Source: Rhodamnia argentea | Taxonomy: Eukaryota; Streptophyta; Magnoliopsida; Myrtales; Myrtaceae | Reading direction: 5' to 3' | Assembly (NCBI RefSeq): GCF_020921035.1 | Contig: NC_063155.1 | Location: 22,623,294 to 22,687,293 of the forward strand | DNA length: 64,000 bases | In this document: one piece after another, positions 21,546 to 34,400 of the stretch | How positions within the stretch are numbered: position 1 is the stretch's first letter | Layout: every line of letters begins with the position of its first letter | Notes under the pieces: model-generated | The model's database searches: none | What the model was told of the DNA's origin: nothing | Seen by the model: only the letters and a program-made list of their open reading frames with translations | Position numbers and translations under genes: made by a program

Positions 21546-23385
21546 CTCTTCTCAGTTGTCAGTCGCAAGACTATTCTCAACTGCGGTATTTCTTCCTAAT
21601 CTTCGGATTTTTCTCTTTAGAGAAATGCTACGTATACTAAAAATGGTTTGGAGAGTCGGTTTAACGAGCAACATCGCGAATTGTCATTAAGTGTTGAATA
21701 CGACCCATTTGCTTAAACGATCAGTTTGCAATTCATCAAGTCACCTAATATAACAAAGTTCGTAGTTCGATATTAATATACCCAGCATTGTCTTTTCCTG
21801 TCATGCGTCTGCCTGTGAACTTGTTGATTCTTATTTCCGGCTTACTTTGACCGCAAGACAAGAGAGGGTCGAGGCATATACCTCGGCTTCTATTCCGACT
21901 TGATACTTACTTTAACCTGTAATGCCTGCTGTATGACTGCTCGCTTGTCACCATTTTCTTGACCATACCAGACATCGCACTGTCGATGAACAATGTTTTT
22001 TCGCTGGCACTAAGGTCGCTGTCGCCCTTGCACATCTTGGACAGGAATGAGGAATCGCAGCTCTCGTGTTCCATGACCACAAGTACTGCTAATGTTTCAA
22101 AGGGTAGGCACTGATTATCTTTGTTACACATCCTCTTGGAGAATCTGCTTTGCTTCGTGAATTCTACTAAGTCCCAAGTCCTGTAATCTCGAATTCTTAG
22201 CACGGGCATCACCGCCACGGGCAGCAGTGCAATTTGATTTTCAAATTGACCTTTCGGGTTACCAATTTCAGATTTCCGATCATGTTGTTCAGGATTCCAA
22301 GAACACGAACTTTTTATATCCGACTCTATTTTTCATAATTTGAATATGTGGTGTGACGGAAAAAAGTCGGGTGACAGAAAAATAATCGTGCTTGCGAGCC
22401 GATAATCAAACTCCGTGAACATTATTAGTTGGAGGCCATACTGGTGGGAGAGAGAGGGCACCGCTCACGTGGCAGTCTCTGATTGGATCTACCCACCTAA
22501 ACTCACTTCCCGGGCACAAAACTTTAGCCATCCAACGTTATAAATTCATACGACCAAAAAAAAAAAAAAACGTTTTAAATTCATGACATAATTCTCCCCT
22601 GAAAGTTGAAAATTCCACTAAAGGGGCAATTTTTTTATTGTTTATTTTTTGGGAGTTGCCACCTAAGTCACCGCAAACTGCAAAGGCCGGTGATAAATTG
22701 TACCTGCCGCTTTTGGACCGGAGCTCGACCCGCTTGTCTCCTTGTCTTAACGTGGGAAGATAAGACCAATTGTAAGGTCACGGCTCGATGAACCCGTTCC
22801 AGAAAGAGACAGACGATTGGTGGGCCTGGTTCTCATTTTCCCATACTTAGCCCTCGCTAGGAGACAGAGAGATGAGGGGAATTCGTTTTGTCCTTGTCTG
22901 GACATGTTTGGATCCACCCGAGCTTGGGGAATATTGTCGAAGCCTTCCCCATCGGGCCAGTCTCATACAAGACAAGCAATGAAGAAAAGTTCGTAGAGAG
23001 AGAAATACAGAGAGACGGACCGAACCCATCTTTGGAAATTAAGGTCTGCAGGAAGACGAAGAGTAATTTGTCACAACGGCTGACATTAGGCAGTTAAAAG
23101 TATGGTTAAGATGGCTAGATGGGTGGGTCTTCAATCGAACCGAAAAAGATCGGATTAAAGGTGGGAAAGTTGGAATGGGACATCGGCCGGGCACATTTGT
23201 CGTGCTACGCACATGTTAATTATGATGTCGTCGTGGAGAATTATATGATTTGTCTTTCGACATGAGGACATTAATAGTGTAGAGAACGGTTTTTTTGGAG
23301 TGTTTTTTAACAAATTATGCGAGTCCTGTGATGTTACGAGAATGCAATGAAATTGATTAATTCCAGTATGAGATTCTTGCACCGT
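21546..23385. other. Intergenic region between the pseudogene and the SCL3 promoter
   Basis: No recognised gene. A 103-codon minus-strand frame (21907-22218) has no family resemblance I can name and no promoter or splice support. A poly-A run lies at 22555-22570. Sequence near 21613 (gaaatgctacgtatacta) resembles sequence near 35839, suggesting a dispersed repeat fragment. Confidence 0.45.

Positions 23386-23388
<3 letters not shown>

Positions 23389-23422
<34 letters not shown>
23389..23422 (+). repeat. (AG)17 microsatellite upstream of SCL3
   Basis: A perfect AG run, immediately followed by a two-copy 75-base tandem repeat, in the promoter or leader region of SCL3. Confidence 0.95.
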
Positions 23423-23424
<2 letters not shown>

Positions 23425-23426
<2 letters not shown>

Positions 23427-23574
23427 TCCACATTCCACATAAGAGGAGGAGGAAGCCGAAACCAGTAGCGACAAACGAACAGGCCCAGCGCTCGGGAAAA
23501 TTCCATATTCCACGGAATAGGAGGACAAAGCCGAAACCAGTAGCGACAAACCAACAGGCCCAACACGCACTCGT
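23425..23574 (+). repeat. 75-bp tandem duplication upstream of SCL3
   Basis: Two adjacent copies at a 75-base spacing share segments such as GCCGAAACCAGTAGCGACAA (about 23455 and 23530) and ACAGGCCCA. They lie between the AG microsatellite and the proposed SCL3 leader exon. Confidence 0.8.
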
Positions 23575-23839
23575 CCGACAACAACGTGACCCTGAAGTTG
23601 TGTTGCGTTAATCCAGCGACAAGGAGGAAAAAAGATTTCTCCTTTGGAACACGAGAGACCAGACCACGCCTCGCCTGTGCTTTCCATCGAACCCCCACCA
23701 GATCTCTCTCTCTCTGCTTGGTTCGGTTGAGTCGTGCTTTTCCTGCGAACAGAGCTCAGACTTCGATAATCGCGAATCTCTCTCGAGTCGCTTGTGGTTT
23801 CGAATTCAGTCAGCTCCTCTTCACGGACCACAGCTCCTG

Positions 23840-24256
23840 GTGAGGATTTTGTTTGTTTGCTTTTCTCTGTTGGTTGTCCGCTCTCTTGCTTAATTGGCAC
23901 AGATTCGTTGTTGTTCTTCGCTCCCTGTGTTTCGCTGCTTCGCGTCGCTTCTTGTTTGGTTCACTGGATTCTGTCGGTCCATTTTCTTTCTCCTCTTGTT
24001 GGATGGTAGGAATCGCCTAATCTAGTCATAGCTTCTCCGATTGGTTGACCTGTCATTCTTGTTGCCCGTCACGATACATTTGACTTGATGGGTCTGGATG
24101 GAGTTTGCTCGTCTCATTTCTTCTGATCTTTTTGAATTCCTTCTATCTTCCTCTCTCTGTCATCTTCTGGAATGAACGATAGATGTCTGTCCTATTCTGA
24201 AGTTAGATTGCTGCTTATAATTTCTCATTTTGACTGTCCCGCGTCACCTCTTTTAG
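23840..24256 (+). other. Probable 5'-UTR intron of SCL3
   Basis: Donor CTCCTG|gtgagg at 23839/23840 and acceptor ctcttttag|GACAAT at 24256/24257 bracket a T-rich stretch that ends 59 bases before the SCL3 ATG. A leader intron is an inference from these sites and the base composition. Confidence 0.5.
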
Positions 24257-24315
24257 GACAATCATCGCCTGCGTCGATTATAGGAGGTTGCTCGAGTCTT
24301 TGATCGGTCACGCCC

Positions 24316-25731
24316 ATGTTTCAAGACGACGGGTCTTCCTCCGTGACATCCGCTCCTCTCCAGTTCTGTCCCCTGATGTCGCTTTCGCCGGGCTTTGGGT
24401 CCCCGAACTCATTGCTGAAGGAACTAAAATCGGAGGAGCGGGGCTTGTACTTGATACATTTGTTGCTCGCTTGTGCGAATCACGTCGCCAACGGTAACCT
24501 CGAGAATGCAAATATAGCCCTCGAGCAAATCTCTCAGCTTGCGTCTCCCGATGGGGATACTATGCAACGGATTGCCGCATACTTTGCAGAGGCGCTCGCT
24601 GACCGGATACTGAAGTCGTGGCCTGGCCTTCATAAGGCCCTTAATTCTACTAAACTATCGTTTCTGCCTGAAGAGCTTCTTGTCAGGAAGCTGTTCTTCG
24701 AGCTGTTTCCTTTCTTGAAGTCGGCATTTGTGCTCACCAACCAAGCTATAATGGAAGCTATGGAGTCGGAGAAGATGGTTCATATTATTGATCTCAATGC
24801 AACGGAGCCCACACAGTGGATTGCGCTTCTTCAGTCTTTGAATGCGCGGCCTGAAGGACCGCCCCATCTCAGGATCACAGGGATTCATCAGCACAAAGAG
24901 GTCTTAGATCTTATGGCCCGCAGTTTGACTGAAGAAGCAGAAAGATTGGATATTCCATTTCAGTTTAATCCAATCGTTAGCAAATTAGAGAATGTTGAGG
25001 TTGAAAATTTGAGTGTGAAGACTGGCGAGGCTTTGGCAATCAGCTCAGTTCTTCAGTTGCATTCCCTATTGGCCTTTGACCATGAGCATCACCAGAAAAG
25101 ATCGCCTCTTTCATTCAAGAATATGAATGTAACTGACTCACACAGAGTCTTACTGATGAGCCAAAATTCGCTGGGTGAACTGCTTCAGAAAGACTTGGTA
25201 AATGGGAGTAGCCCAAGTACCGATTCAGCTGCATCGTCGCCGCTTTCTCTAAATGTTTCTGTCAAGATGGATAATTTCCTCAATGCTTTGTGGGGATTAT
25301 CCCCGAAGGTTATGGTAGTGACAGAGCAAGACTCGAACCACAACGGGTCCACTCTGTTGGAGCGGCTCGTGGAAGCTTTGCACTCTTATGCAGCATTATT
25401 CGATTGTTTGGAGTCTACGGTGTCGAGGACATCCTTAGAGAGATTGAAGGTGGAGAAATTGCTATTTGGAAAAGAAATCAAGAATATTATATCGGGTGAG
25501 GGAGCCGAAAGGAAGGAACGACATGAGAAGCTCGACAAGTGGATCCAGAGGCTTGACTTGGCTGGATTCGGGAATGCGCCGTTGAGCTACTATGGGAGGT
25601 TGCAGGCAAGGAGGTTGATGCAGGCATACAATTGTGACGCGTATAAGATCAAAGAAGACAACGGATGCGTAGTGATGTGCTGGCAAGATCGGCCTCTTTT
25701 CTCCGTCTCAGCTTGGATGTGTAGAAAGTAA
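24316..25731 (+). CDS. SCL3: Scarecrow-like 3 (SCL3), GRAS-family regulator
   Basis: An intronless 471-aa frame that aligns with Arabidopsis SCL3 from MFQ(D/E)D to the terminal VSAW.CRK. The short N-terminus is followed by the LHRI region (ERGLYLIHLLLACANHV, residues 41-57, to about 110), the VHIID motif (MVHIIDLNATEPTQW, residues 154-168), LHRII/PFYRE (about residues 200-390, including NALWGLSPKVMVVTEQD) and the SAW domain (residues 390-471, including WQDRPLFSVSAW). SCL3 is a nuclear co-regulator that opposes DELLA repressors and promotes gibberellin responses, notably in root endodermis; it lacks the DELLA motif itself. The ATG at 24316 is the first in this frame. The 40-residue Ser-rich linker after LLAFDHEH is variable in the family. 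No damage is seen. Confidence 0.97.
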   Translation: MFQDDGSSSVTSAPLQFCPLMSLSPGFGSPNSLLKELKSEERGLYLIHLLLACANHVANGNLENANIALEQISQLASPDGDTMQRIAAYFAEALADRILKSWPGLHKALNSTKLSFLPEELLVRKLFFELFPFLKSAFVLTNQAIMEAMESEKMVHIIDLNATEPTQWIALLQSLNARPEGPPHLRITGIHQHKEVLDLMARSLTEEAERLDIPFQFNPIVSKLENVEVENLSVKTGEALAISSVLQLHSLLAFDHEHHQKRSPLSFKNMNVTDSHRVLLMSQNSLGELLQKDLVNGSSPSTDSAASSPLSLNVSVKMDNFLNALWGLSPKVMVVTEQDSNHNGSTLLERLVEALHSYAALFDCLESTVSRTSLERLKVEKLLFGKEIKNIISGEGAERKERHEKLDKWIQRLDLAGFGNAPLSYYGRLQARRLMQAYNCDAYKIKEDNGCVVMCWQDRPLFSVSAWMCRK

Positions 25732-27717
25732 GGTATTAACTTAGCCCCACTGTAAACAGAAAACTCTCTTCTTTTTATTTGGGATTAAAGGAATTTTTTC
25801 CATATATGCTGCCTGCTTTTGAGAATGATTTGCAGACTCCCTCTTCTTAGTCTTGGTTTGTTAAACCTTTGTTCCCTTTTCATACAGCCAGAATCCGATC
25901 AATCATTTTTGCTCTGTATAAAGTGAATACCATGGGAAAGTCAAATGATATATACCAAACATCCTGTTTCTACCATTACAAATGTAGGGTTCATTTTGGT
26001 CGTGATAGGGTGTACGACTAGAAATTTCTTTTATTTCCATTTCTTTGGGGGTATGATCTTTTATAATTGCCATAGTAGTTTGGGTGCTTCATTGGCTCTC
26101 AAGGGTGTCTAATCATTTATAGAATCTGTATCTCCTGAAGAAGGAACTAGTTATTTTCAATCTGGATGATGGAATAGTGAACTCTCAGGCAAATAAACAG
26201 TCCGTCTTAATGCTAATTCGAGATGGAAATGCCGTTGTCAAGTTTGGAATGTGCATCCAGATCGATCTGATTATGGTGATTGTTTTTTCTCTCGAGTTGC
26301 AAATGTCTACGGCTTACACATGCCAGAGGGTTTTGGGCCTGAATGATGATCAAGAAGAAAGAAGCGGTAGGTTGATATCGATTTTTGTCATGACTTCTTG
26401 ATAGATTAGCAGTGTTAATCTGGTTTTGATTAGTTTATCCGTTTCCAATAAAGCACGCCATTATTTCATTGATGGCGATTGTCTTTGCTTTTATTCTATG
26501 AAAGAAGAACCATCCATGTTAGATGACCTGAGCCTACACCTAGAGAATGACCCAAAGGGCTTTTAGGTGTGCTCACAAAGTTTTCGAAGTCGTCATGCAG
26601 GGTTCATGCCGATGCTTATATCGAGATCGGAACTTTGTTCTTTTTGGTCTTTCTCAAGCTGTGAAGTATGACATTTGACATTAAGGTATTAGTCGAGTCT
26701 GTGACAACCGGATCTCTATAAGTCTATATGAGCTATGAGATTTGTGGTACTTGTAATCAACAGGCTTTCACTCACAGTGAACCCAATGATGTCTCTTTCT
26801 CTCCAGAAAATAGAAAGGAAATTCCAAGTTGCTTTTAATCCCTGAAAGCTATGGGCTTTGCATGGATCTTAGGAAGCTTACTTTTGCGTTCATAGACTTT
26901 TCGATGGACGTCAACACATGATTATACGTCTCTCGAATTACATCTTAACAGTAAGCTAATACTACATGTCACGCAACGAAAAGAGAAGGATTTGAACTCG
27001 CAGCAGTCGCTTGAAAGGCAATGCATGAGATTGCAGAATGATTCGAACACAATTCAAAAACAGATTCAGGGACCAGGACAGATCAGTTTTCCTTTCTCCT
27101 TCATCTAAAGCCAGGATGAAACCAAAAGATGCAGATGATTCTTAGTGCTTTTGTTGCTTTTGGTTTAATTACAGGAACTGAGAACTAGATCTACCATTGC
27201 TGTAGTGAATTTAATGATTGAAGACCCCAAGCGCAGAAACCTTGTGCCCTGCTGTTCATTTTATGTATGTGCTCTCCAATGAGCTCTCCATATTCCAAGC
27301 CGTATTTCAAGAATCGCAACTACTATCATACAAAGTTTTAGTTATGCTTGATCACTGTGCTTTGAGGTCCTATTTCATGAGTAAGCAAATGTTAATTCTT
27401 TATTTGGGGAAGAGAATTGTGAAAGCCGGTTTTGATATCCACAGCGCAGAACACAAACAACAAACACATCACACTCAGGCAAGATTCATGTTAAATCCGA
27501 ATACTAAGGACTCAAAAGCGGGAGATTTCAACTGCAGAAATAGATTAATAGTATTTCTGAGAAACTAAGGCACCTACAACTTGGAATGAATCAAAGAGCA
27601 CAAAGGCAATGTGGCTCTGCCTTTTCTTCTTCTTCTTCCTCCTAATTGTGGCCTCCGCTGGCTGTTTGGAATCACCAAAGTGATTGGTTAGGAACATATC
27701 GAAGGAATATCTAATGT
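25732..27717. other. Intergenic region between SCL3 and the GASA gene (convergent 3' ends)
   Basis: The first few hundred bases are the SCL3 3' UTR. Two genes converge here. Short frames at 26177-26401 and 27218-27568 show no recognisable protein. No repeat or RNA gene was identified. Confidence 0.5.
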
Positions 27718-28496
27718 TCAGGGACATTTCGGGCCTCCTCTCTTGGTCTTCCAGTTGTTATAGCAAGGGCAAGTTTGCTTATTCCCATAGGTTCCAGCGG
27801 GAACACACAGGCACTTGGCACAGCATTTTTGGCAGAAGAACATGCACGGCTTCTTGTACGATGTCTGCGAGCACCTAGACGTGCATCTCGGACCGCAATC
27901 TGCAAAAAAAAAATTGCAAAAAAACACGCCCTTAAGTCCCGGTCATGGCCAGTAACTTAAAATGACCACATTTACGGAAGCATGATATGTGCAAGACTTT
28001 CACGAGAAAGCCCTGCCACAGGAGCAGAACAACGAGGAATGGAACTGGAAAACCTGGAAGAAGGAAAAAATTGACCAACCTTGTGGCTTAAGACTGCCTT
28101 GAGTGGTACCATACTGCAAATATATACCAAGTCATTCGAAGTTTGTTAGACTCCTTTTTTATTTTTCATGAAACCTAGCGGAAACACAGGACATTGGTTG
28201 CACAGTAAGGCACAGTCACTCACCATCTGATGGCTGCCTTGGCTTGCTCGTACATCAAACTCCGGAACCGACTCCGTGGAGCCAAAGACCTGCAAAACGG
28301 TAGTAGGATCGCGATCGCTAAGACTTGAGAAAATTCTTTTTATTTAATTCAGTTCATGGGAGTGAACAATGTTGGTTCACTAATCCACGAGCGAACAAAA
28401 TCCGAAATTTTGCGTGGTTTCAATCACCTTGTTTTCCTGTGCTAGAATAAGCAGGAGTGCAATGCACAGGAGGAGGATGCTTTGTGCTTTGGCCAT
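27718..28496 (-). CDS. GASA/snakin family cysteine-rich peptide
   Basis: Minus-strand exons are 28496-28428, 28289-28224, 28113-28080 and 27899-27718, totalling 117 codons (116 aa). Residues 1 to about 22 (MAKAQSILLLCIALLLILAQ) are a secretory signal peptide. A short variable linker follows, then the C-terminal 60-residue GASA domain with all 12 conserved cysteines: CGPRCTSRCS, KKPCMFFCQKCCAKCLCVP, GTYGNKQTCPCYNNW and KRGGPKCP. GASA/snakin peptides are secreted or cell-wall proteins that respond to gibberellin and other hormones and influence growth, redox state or microbial defence. The domain is complete and the introns fall at family-typical places. Which GASA subgroup it belongs to cannot be fixed by eye. 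Confidence 0.96.
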
Positions 28497-28583
28497 TGTT
28501 TCAGGTCAAGAGATTGTGCAGACAGAAACTAGAAGCAGAAAACAGAGGAGGATGGTGATACATTTAGAGAAAGGGAATGAGGC

Positions 28584-28591
28584 TATTTATA
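28584..28591 (-). promoter_or_regulatory. TATA box of the GASA gene
   Basis: The minus strand reads TATAAATA 88-95 bases upstream of the GASA start codon, a canonical plant TATA box at a suitable distance. Confidence 0.65.
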
Positions 28592-28861
28592 GGCACGTTT
28601 GGCTGATACTGTTGTTGTTGTCGTCTCCACCTGTTGGGCAAATTACAGTTGCTCCCAACAGCATTGCTCACAGTCATCTGTCTGCAACCGCTAACAAGGA
28701 AATTTTACCAACCTTGTCGGCCCATGACATTAATTTATTCGCGCTGAGGGCATGAGTTGGCCGAATCGTTCCTTGATCGCATGTCTGCCCTAGGAAGCTG
28801 CTCGAGGCTTGGTTTCTTCCAAGAAAGATGATCACAAGAATGTATAGAATAAAGAAGGAGG

Positions 28862-28890
28862 AGAGGAAGAAGAAGAAGAAGAAGAAGAAG
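28862..28890 (+). repeat. (GAA)n microsatellite
   Basis: A run of about nine GAA units lies upstream of the GASA promoter. It generates the poly-leucine frames seen on the opposite strand, which are not genes. Confidence 0.9.
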
Positions 28891-28899
28891 AGCAGCAAG

Positions 28900-31250
28900 A
28901 AAACAATCAGTTTGAGATGCATGTATTTTTGTAAAGTTCCTCGGCATTAGGCTAGGAGATTTAATGAATATGCCCGTCACTTAGACAAGAAACGTATCTA
29001 ATTGGTCTTCTCTGTTTATCAAATCACTATGACAATCCGGTTGATGAAAAATTTTGGTGTAAACCTTGAGCGCACTCTGTTTATCAAGCTATATACATTC
29101 CAATCTCGGTGGCCTGTCTTACGAAATAGTGCGCTGTGTAATTCGCGCAAAGCGTACCCTCCCTCTTGAACTTCCGAACTCGTGACATCCCACACCTTTT
29201 TCGTATAGGAAAATGCCGTGATATGTAGACTAGTAGTCTTGCCTCAACGAACAGGTTTTAAGTTATCTTCGCGCGAAACTCCGTCTAGACACCTCATGCT
29301 ACACATGCTCGATAGGTAGGTTGTTATACCACAGAAAGCGACATTAGACTGTCGCGGACATTATTGAAACCGCCCGAGGACAGAGCCGTCCACTGAATCG
29401 TCCTTGAGCTCATCCATGTGAACCTACGGACAATGGCCCATCCGCATGTTCCGGTCACATGCCCCATCTTCGTCTTGAGGGCCCTGCTCTTCACATGCCT
29501 CGGCAGACAAGAGAGTAAGTGCTAGCCGAAAAATGTGGGCACAAGGCTCACGGGAGCCACACCAACTTGCTTTTTGGTGGACATTACCCGCTCTCCAGAT
29601 GTTGATGCTGTTGCTCCTTGTTTGTCAATAAGTGGCTCGCGTTTGCTTTGTGCGTTCTTCCTATCTTCTTGTTTTTACGAGGAGAAAAGTTCCAAAGCTC
29701 TCCCGCCGCGGGGGGTGTGTGTTGTTTGCTGCCCGCTTTCTCTTGTACCTCGTGAGGCACGAGCCCCTGTCCTGCAATCTGATCAAGAATCTCGGCTTTG
29801 TTGATCTATTTTGGGCACGAAGTTAAAAACAGAGGCACGAGGCAGGGGAGGGTTAGCTGTTTTAGGACCAGTCTCGCAGGGTGTCTGAGTGTACTCGTGT
29901 GACAGCAGTGTTTGTTGTAACCAGTAAATTGACTGATCAGAAATGATAACTCCTAGAACGCGATAGCAAATTAACTCCGATAAATGCAGCCACCGGAGGA
30001 AGCGAACGGGTCAGTGCCTAACTTTGTGTCGGGCATCGACTCGAGAAAGCCCTCTGGCCATCTTCTTTAAGAGATGCATCCTCGGAAACGAGGGGAGGCT
30101 TTGAGCACGAGAGTTCCTTCGCCCCGTACGATGAGGAGATGCGTTGGGAGCATCCGTGGACTCCTTAATTGCCATGGCCAGCATGCTTAGTTCGATGCTT
30201 TTCAGATTTGCGAACTATGTCTCTCCATATACAATACATTAAATGCGTTCGTGCTAAAACTATGCAAATGGGGTCGGTCGAACTCTTTCAGAAATCGGCG
30301 CACATACAGATTGAGCCAAAGAGAAAACTCGAGAGTTTGATTTCTGAACTAAAGAAAGATACATTTTTATAATGACAAAGAAAACTGGCTGCACATGAAT
30401 TATAGAGATGAATGAACTGAAGAGAAACACATTAACTAAAAAGACATCTCGTTTTACTCACTTCTATTCATCCATTGACCATAATTGCAACACGGAGTTT
30501 GAAAGAGAAACTGCAACATGGGTAAGGTCATTGTGCTTGTTCTTGAAGAGCGGATGGAGGCTTTTCTAATCGAGATTGTTAGATTTTTTTTTTTTTGGTC
30601 GAAGGGATGTTAGAGCCATTTGACCAAAAAAATTTAGGGCCGAGTCTAATTGACCAGCCGGGCCTTGGCAACGGCTTCCCCACCTGGGCCTCACCTATCC
30701 CGCGGAATTTTATATGGTTAGATAAAAAGTCACAATTCTAGTTTAAAGTGATTCAGATAATGACAATGCTGGCGATGGTGGTATTTTTTAGGTACTGCAT
30801 TCTCTTATCTAACTTCTCAAGTAAATTAAATAACTTCCGCCTTTTTATTGTTCGATCACGTCTATTTCGCTAGTCTCATTTCTCACAATCCTAAAGCTGG
30901 ACATGGCAATATATATTAACCATTAGGCTAGACCTAACCATAGCTCAATCAAAACCGACCAATACTAACGTCCATATATGATAACACAATGTTGCGTCGT
31001 GTTTCGTTCACAATATGAATATGTAATATAATTTGCTATGTTGTTAGGCAATTACTATGACATCATCAATTTTCCTTTATATGGTTGACAGTTGACACGT
31101 ACTTTTAAAGGCGTCAAAAGCATATCATATACGAACCTTTGAAATGATAAATTCGAGTTTCGCGTCAAAAAGTAAAATCTCTATCCGAGGGGAAGAAAAA
31201 AAAAGAGAGAGACGGACGAAAATTAATCAGCCGAATCACGTGAAAAACCC
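28900..31250. other. Intergenic region between the GASA and CBP80 promoters
   Basis: The two flanking genes diverge. The stretch 29100-30160 is more GC-rich than its surroundings but carries no recognised protein or RNA. The part from 30400 to 31200 is AT-rich. I see nothing nameable. Confidence 0.45.
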
Positions 31251-31260
31251 GTGACTTTGA

Positions 31261-31330
31261 TGGGCTTTTCAAATGGGTCGGGTCGCCCAATTAGGGCTCG
31301 AAACCCACCCATCCAACGTTCACCTTCTTC
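31261..31330 (+). promoter_or_regulatory. Site II-like promoter elements of CBP80
   Basis: TGGGCT at 31261-31266 and GCCCAA at 31285-31290 are site II/UP1-type elements typical of plant housekeeping genes. They lie about 200 bases upstream of the CBP80 ATG. No TATA box is evident. Confidence 0.45.
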
Positions 31331-31468
31331 GTGCTCGCTCTTGGTCAGGCCATAAACCCTTCAAATCCCCTTTCTTTCTCTCCCTCTCTCCCTCGCTCTC
31401 TGCTCGGTCAATTCAGTCCGATCTCTGTCTCCGATCGCGTCTCTGCGAGGGAGGTTCAGCGGAGCAAA

Positions 31469-34400
31469 ATGAGCAGCTGGAAGAGCCTCCTCCTTCGAAT
31501 CGGCGACAAGTGCCCCGAGTACAACAGCTCCGATCCCAAAGAACACATCGTAAGCTCATTTCTCCCCCTTCATCTGCTCGCTCTCGAGCTCAGTGCAGGT
31601 CCATTTGCACATTGCTATGTGGAGAAGTAGAAACCCTAACAGTAGGATTGAGTTTCGTTTTGCGCTCCTTCTTTTTTAATTTTTTGCATCGTTGAAGTAG
31701 CTTCGATTGATTTATGGCCTTTAAATTCGCAGGAGACGTGCTACGGTGCTCTTCGGAGAGAGTTGGATCATTCTGGGAGCGACATTCTTCCCGTAATTTT
31801 AGCTCGCCTTTGTGCTCATGCTGTTTTGTCGAGTCATTTTGGATGTGCTCATGTGTTTTTTCTTTGTTTGCTTCATGTCCGACAGTTTCTTCTACAATGT
31901 GCCGAGCAGTTGCCACACAAGATTCCTTTCTATGGTACCGTGGTATGGTATCTTTTAATGTTCTTGTGTCTGTGGCTTCATTTGAATGATAGACCAATAT
32001 GTGTGTGAGGATCTATGATGGACTGTCAGAGATTTGAAGTGAGCTTGCTGATTGTGTCGAAACAACATTTAGCACCAAATCTTTTTGTGGCCAGAGTAGT
32101 GATTTTCCTGTTACTTATCTATTAGTTAAAGCATCTGTCAGTAGAAGCATCCACGCACTTAATGTCTATCAGAAGAAGCATGTGTGTCCAGCTGTGGTCA
32201 AGTGGCAGTGCTCAGAGCACACAGACTCATCACGATGCTGACAAATTTCTGATTGCTTATTAGCCAGAGTCTTCCACACACTTAAGAGCATGTCTTTTGT
32301 CAAAGAATCTTAGTACAGTCTGTGAACTTTTGACAAGAAGCAGAAAGACATCCTGCAGAGGTAAAGCCACAAAGTGTTTTCTTTTGTGTGAAAACAGTTG
32401 ATAGCAAGGGCTTTCTTATTGTAAATCGATTCATCAGAGTGTAAGTTGGTTTTGGATAATTTAAACTGCTTGTGCCCCCTTTGTGCATACCTGAACCATT
32501 CTGCTGCCAATGGCAGTTGTGGACTTGGTTGAGCCTAACTTGAAGTTTCAGCAAATTTTCTGCTTGTACCCCGAAAAATGGCATCTGCGGTTTATTTTGC
32601 GGACCCTGCTACAATGCTTCAGTTTATAGACTTGGTTGAGTCATGCTGCTATGATGCTTCACCTTGACCAGGATAGTGGCTGCATTTGATGAACTCCCTG
32701 CCCTCTTCTTTTTCCTTTTTCTCCCTAGGTTGGTTTGCTGAACTTGGCAAATGAGGACTTCGTCAAAAAATTAGTTGATAATACCCACACCAATTTTCAG
32801 GTAAGCAATTTCAAATTGCTTTATTTGGGTTGGAAGAAATGCCAGCTTAGTCTCAAGCATTTGTTTTTTCCCTCTTACGTGGACATATTTTAAGATTTTG
32901 TAGTGTTACTTTCCTTGAATAATCTCTTGACTTGCTATTATGTGCATGCAGGATGCTTTGGATTCAGAAGATTGTAATAGAATCCGTATATTGATGCGGT
33001 TTCTGACTGTTATTGTATGTTAAAGGGGCACCTTTTCTTGATTATTGTTTTGCTATTGTTGCCCACAGTTTCTTTTTGGATTCTTGTCCAGTGGTATAAT
33101 TTCCTTACCAGCTTATTTTGTATAGATGTGTAGTAAAGTCCTACAACCAAGTTCGATCGTAGTGGTTTTTGAGACTTTATTGTCATCAGCTGCAACTACT
33201 GTGGATGAGGAGAAAGGGAACCCCTCTTGGCAGGCACGTGCTGACTTCTATATAACTTGTATCTTATCCTGCCTACCATGGGGAGGCGCGGAGCTCATTG
33301 AGGTACTCTATCTTGGCTGAAAACTAATTGGATGCTCATGTTATGGACATTTCATTGCACAGTACTTTTCTATTGGACTTTTTAATACGACAGCTATTTA
33401 GGCTGACTTCCAGAAAAAGTATGAAGGCCTTTCATAACCACATTCAAGAAATTAAACTTATTTTTGCTGGAATTTAGCTTAGTGTTACTCCCTTTATGTA
33501 TCGGTTTTGTAACTTGCATGAGTAAGTAGCTAAAATTGGCCAAGAGTGATTTACTTTTGAAGGTTTCAAATGTGTTAGAACTATTCGTATGTTTCAAGCA
33601 GTTCCTTTTAAGAGTTAACTGCAATGAAATTTTTGGCCTTATGCAGTTAAGATCCCTTCCTTCTTTTTTTTTTTTTTCTGCTATGGGGTGCCCGGGGGGG
33701 GATTTTCTCTGCTTATACATAGATTTTATGACAAAGGAGAACATGGTGTTCAAAATGGGGAAGCTCGTTTAGTAATTTTGTGTCTTAAGCACTCTTAGAA
33801 GGTAGTCTTGGTATTTTCTCATGCATATCCTGAATTGCACAAAGCTCATCAACATCTTCTATGGTGGCCTTTTTCTGAATGCAGCAAGTGCCCGAGGAGA
33901 TTGAGAGAGTCATGGTTGGAATAGAAGCTTATATGAGCATTAGAAAGCATGTATCCGATGATGGCTTAGTATTTTTTGAGGATGAAGATGAGAATGAGGA
34001 AGGGCTCAAGGAAAAGGTGTAGTTTCTCTTTTTCCAACTTGGGTCTTCTTCTTCCTTTTGTGGTGGATATGCTATCTTTCTAATTTTGTGAAAGATTTCC
34101 AAACTTTTGTTTGTACTGCTCAAAATCAATACTGTGAATCCAAAATTGGTGGGCGTAGTTATCTAATTCATTGCAACTAGGTCCTTAGCTGAATTAGTAA
34201 TAGCAATTAGCGGGTGGCATTTTTTTTATGGTTTGTTCGCCATGCATCCTTTGGATGGCACTTGAAACGGCAAGAACATATTGCTAGCAGATTTAGGTGA
34301 TGATATGATTTTCGTGGTCTCGGATGATGATAGCATCAATAGTATACTACTTTTTAGACTGAATCCTTTTGTCGCCACTAATCTTGCCTTTTTCTGCTTG

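Noticed and set aside
21907..22218. A 103-codon minus-strand frame
   Set aside because: No recognisable domain, no splice or promoter context; kept as unassigned rather than called a gene.
28674..28980. Poly-leucine and poly-phenylalanine frames
   Set aside because: Generated by the GAA microsatellite at 28862-28890.
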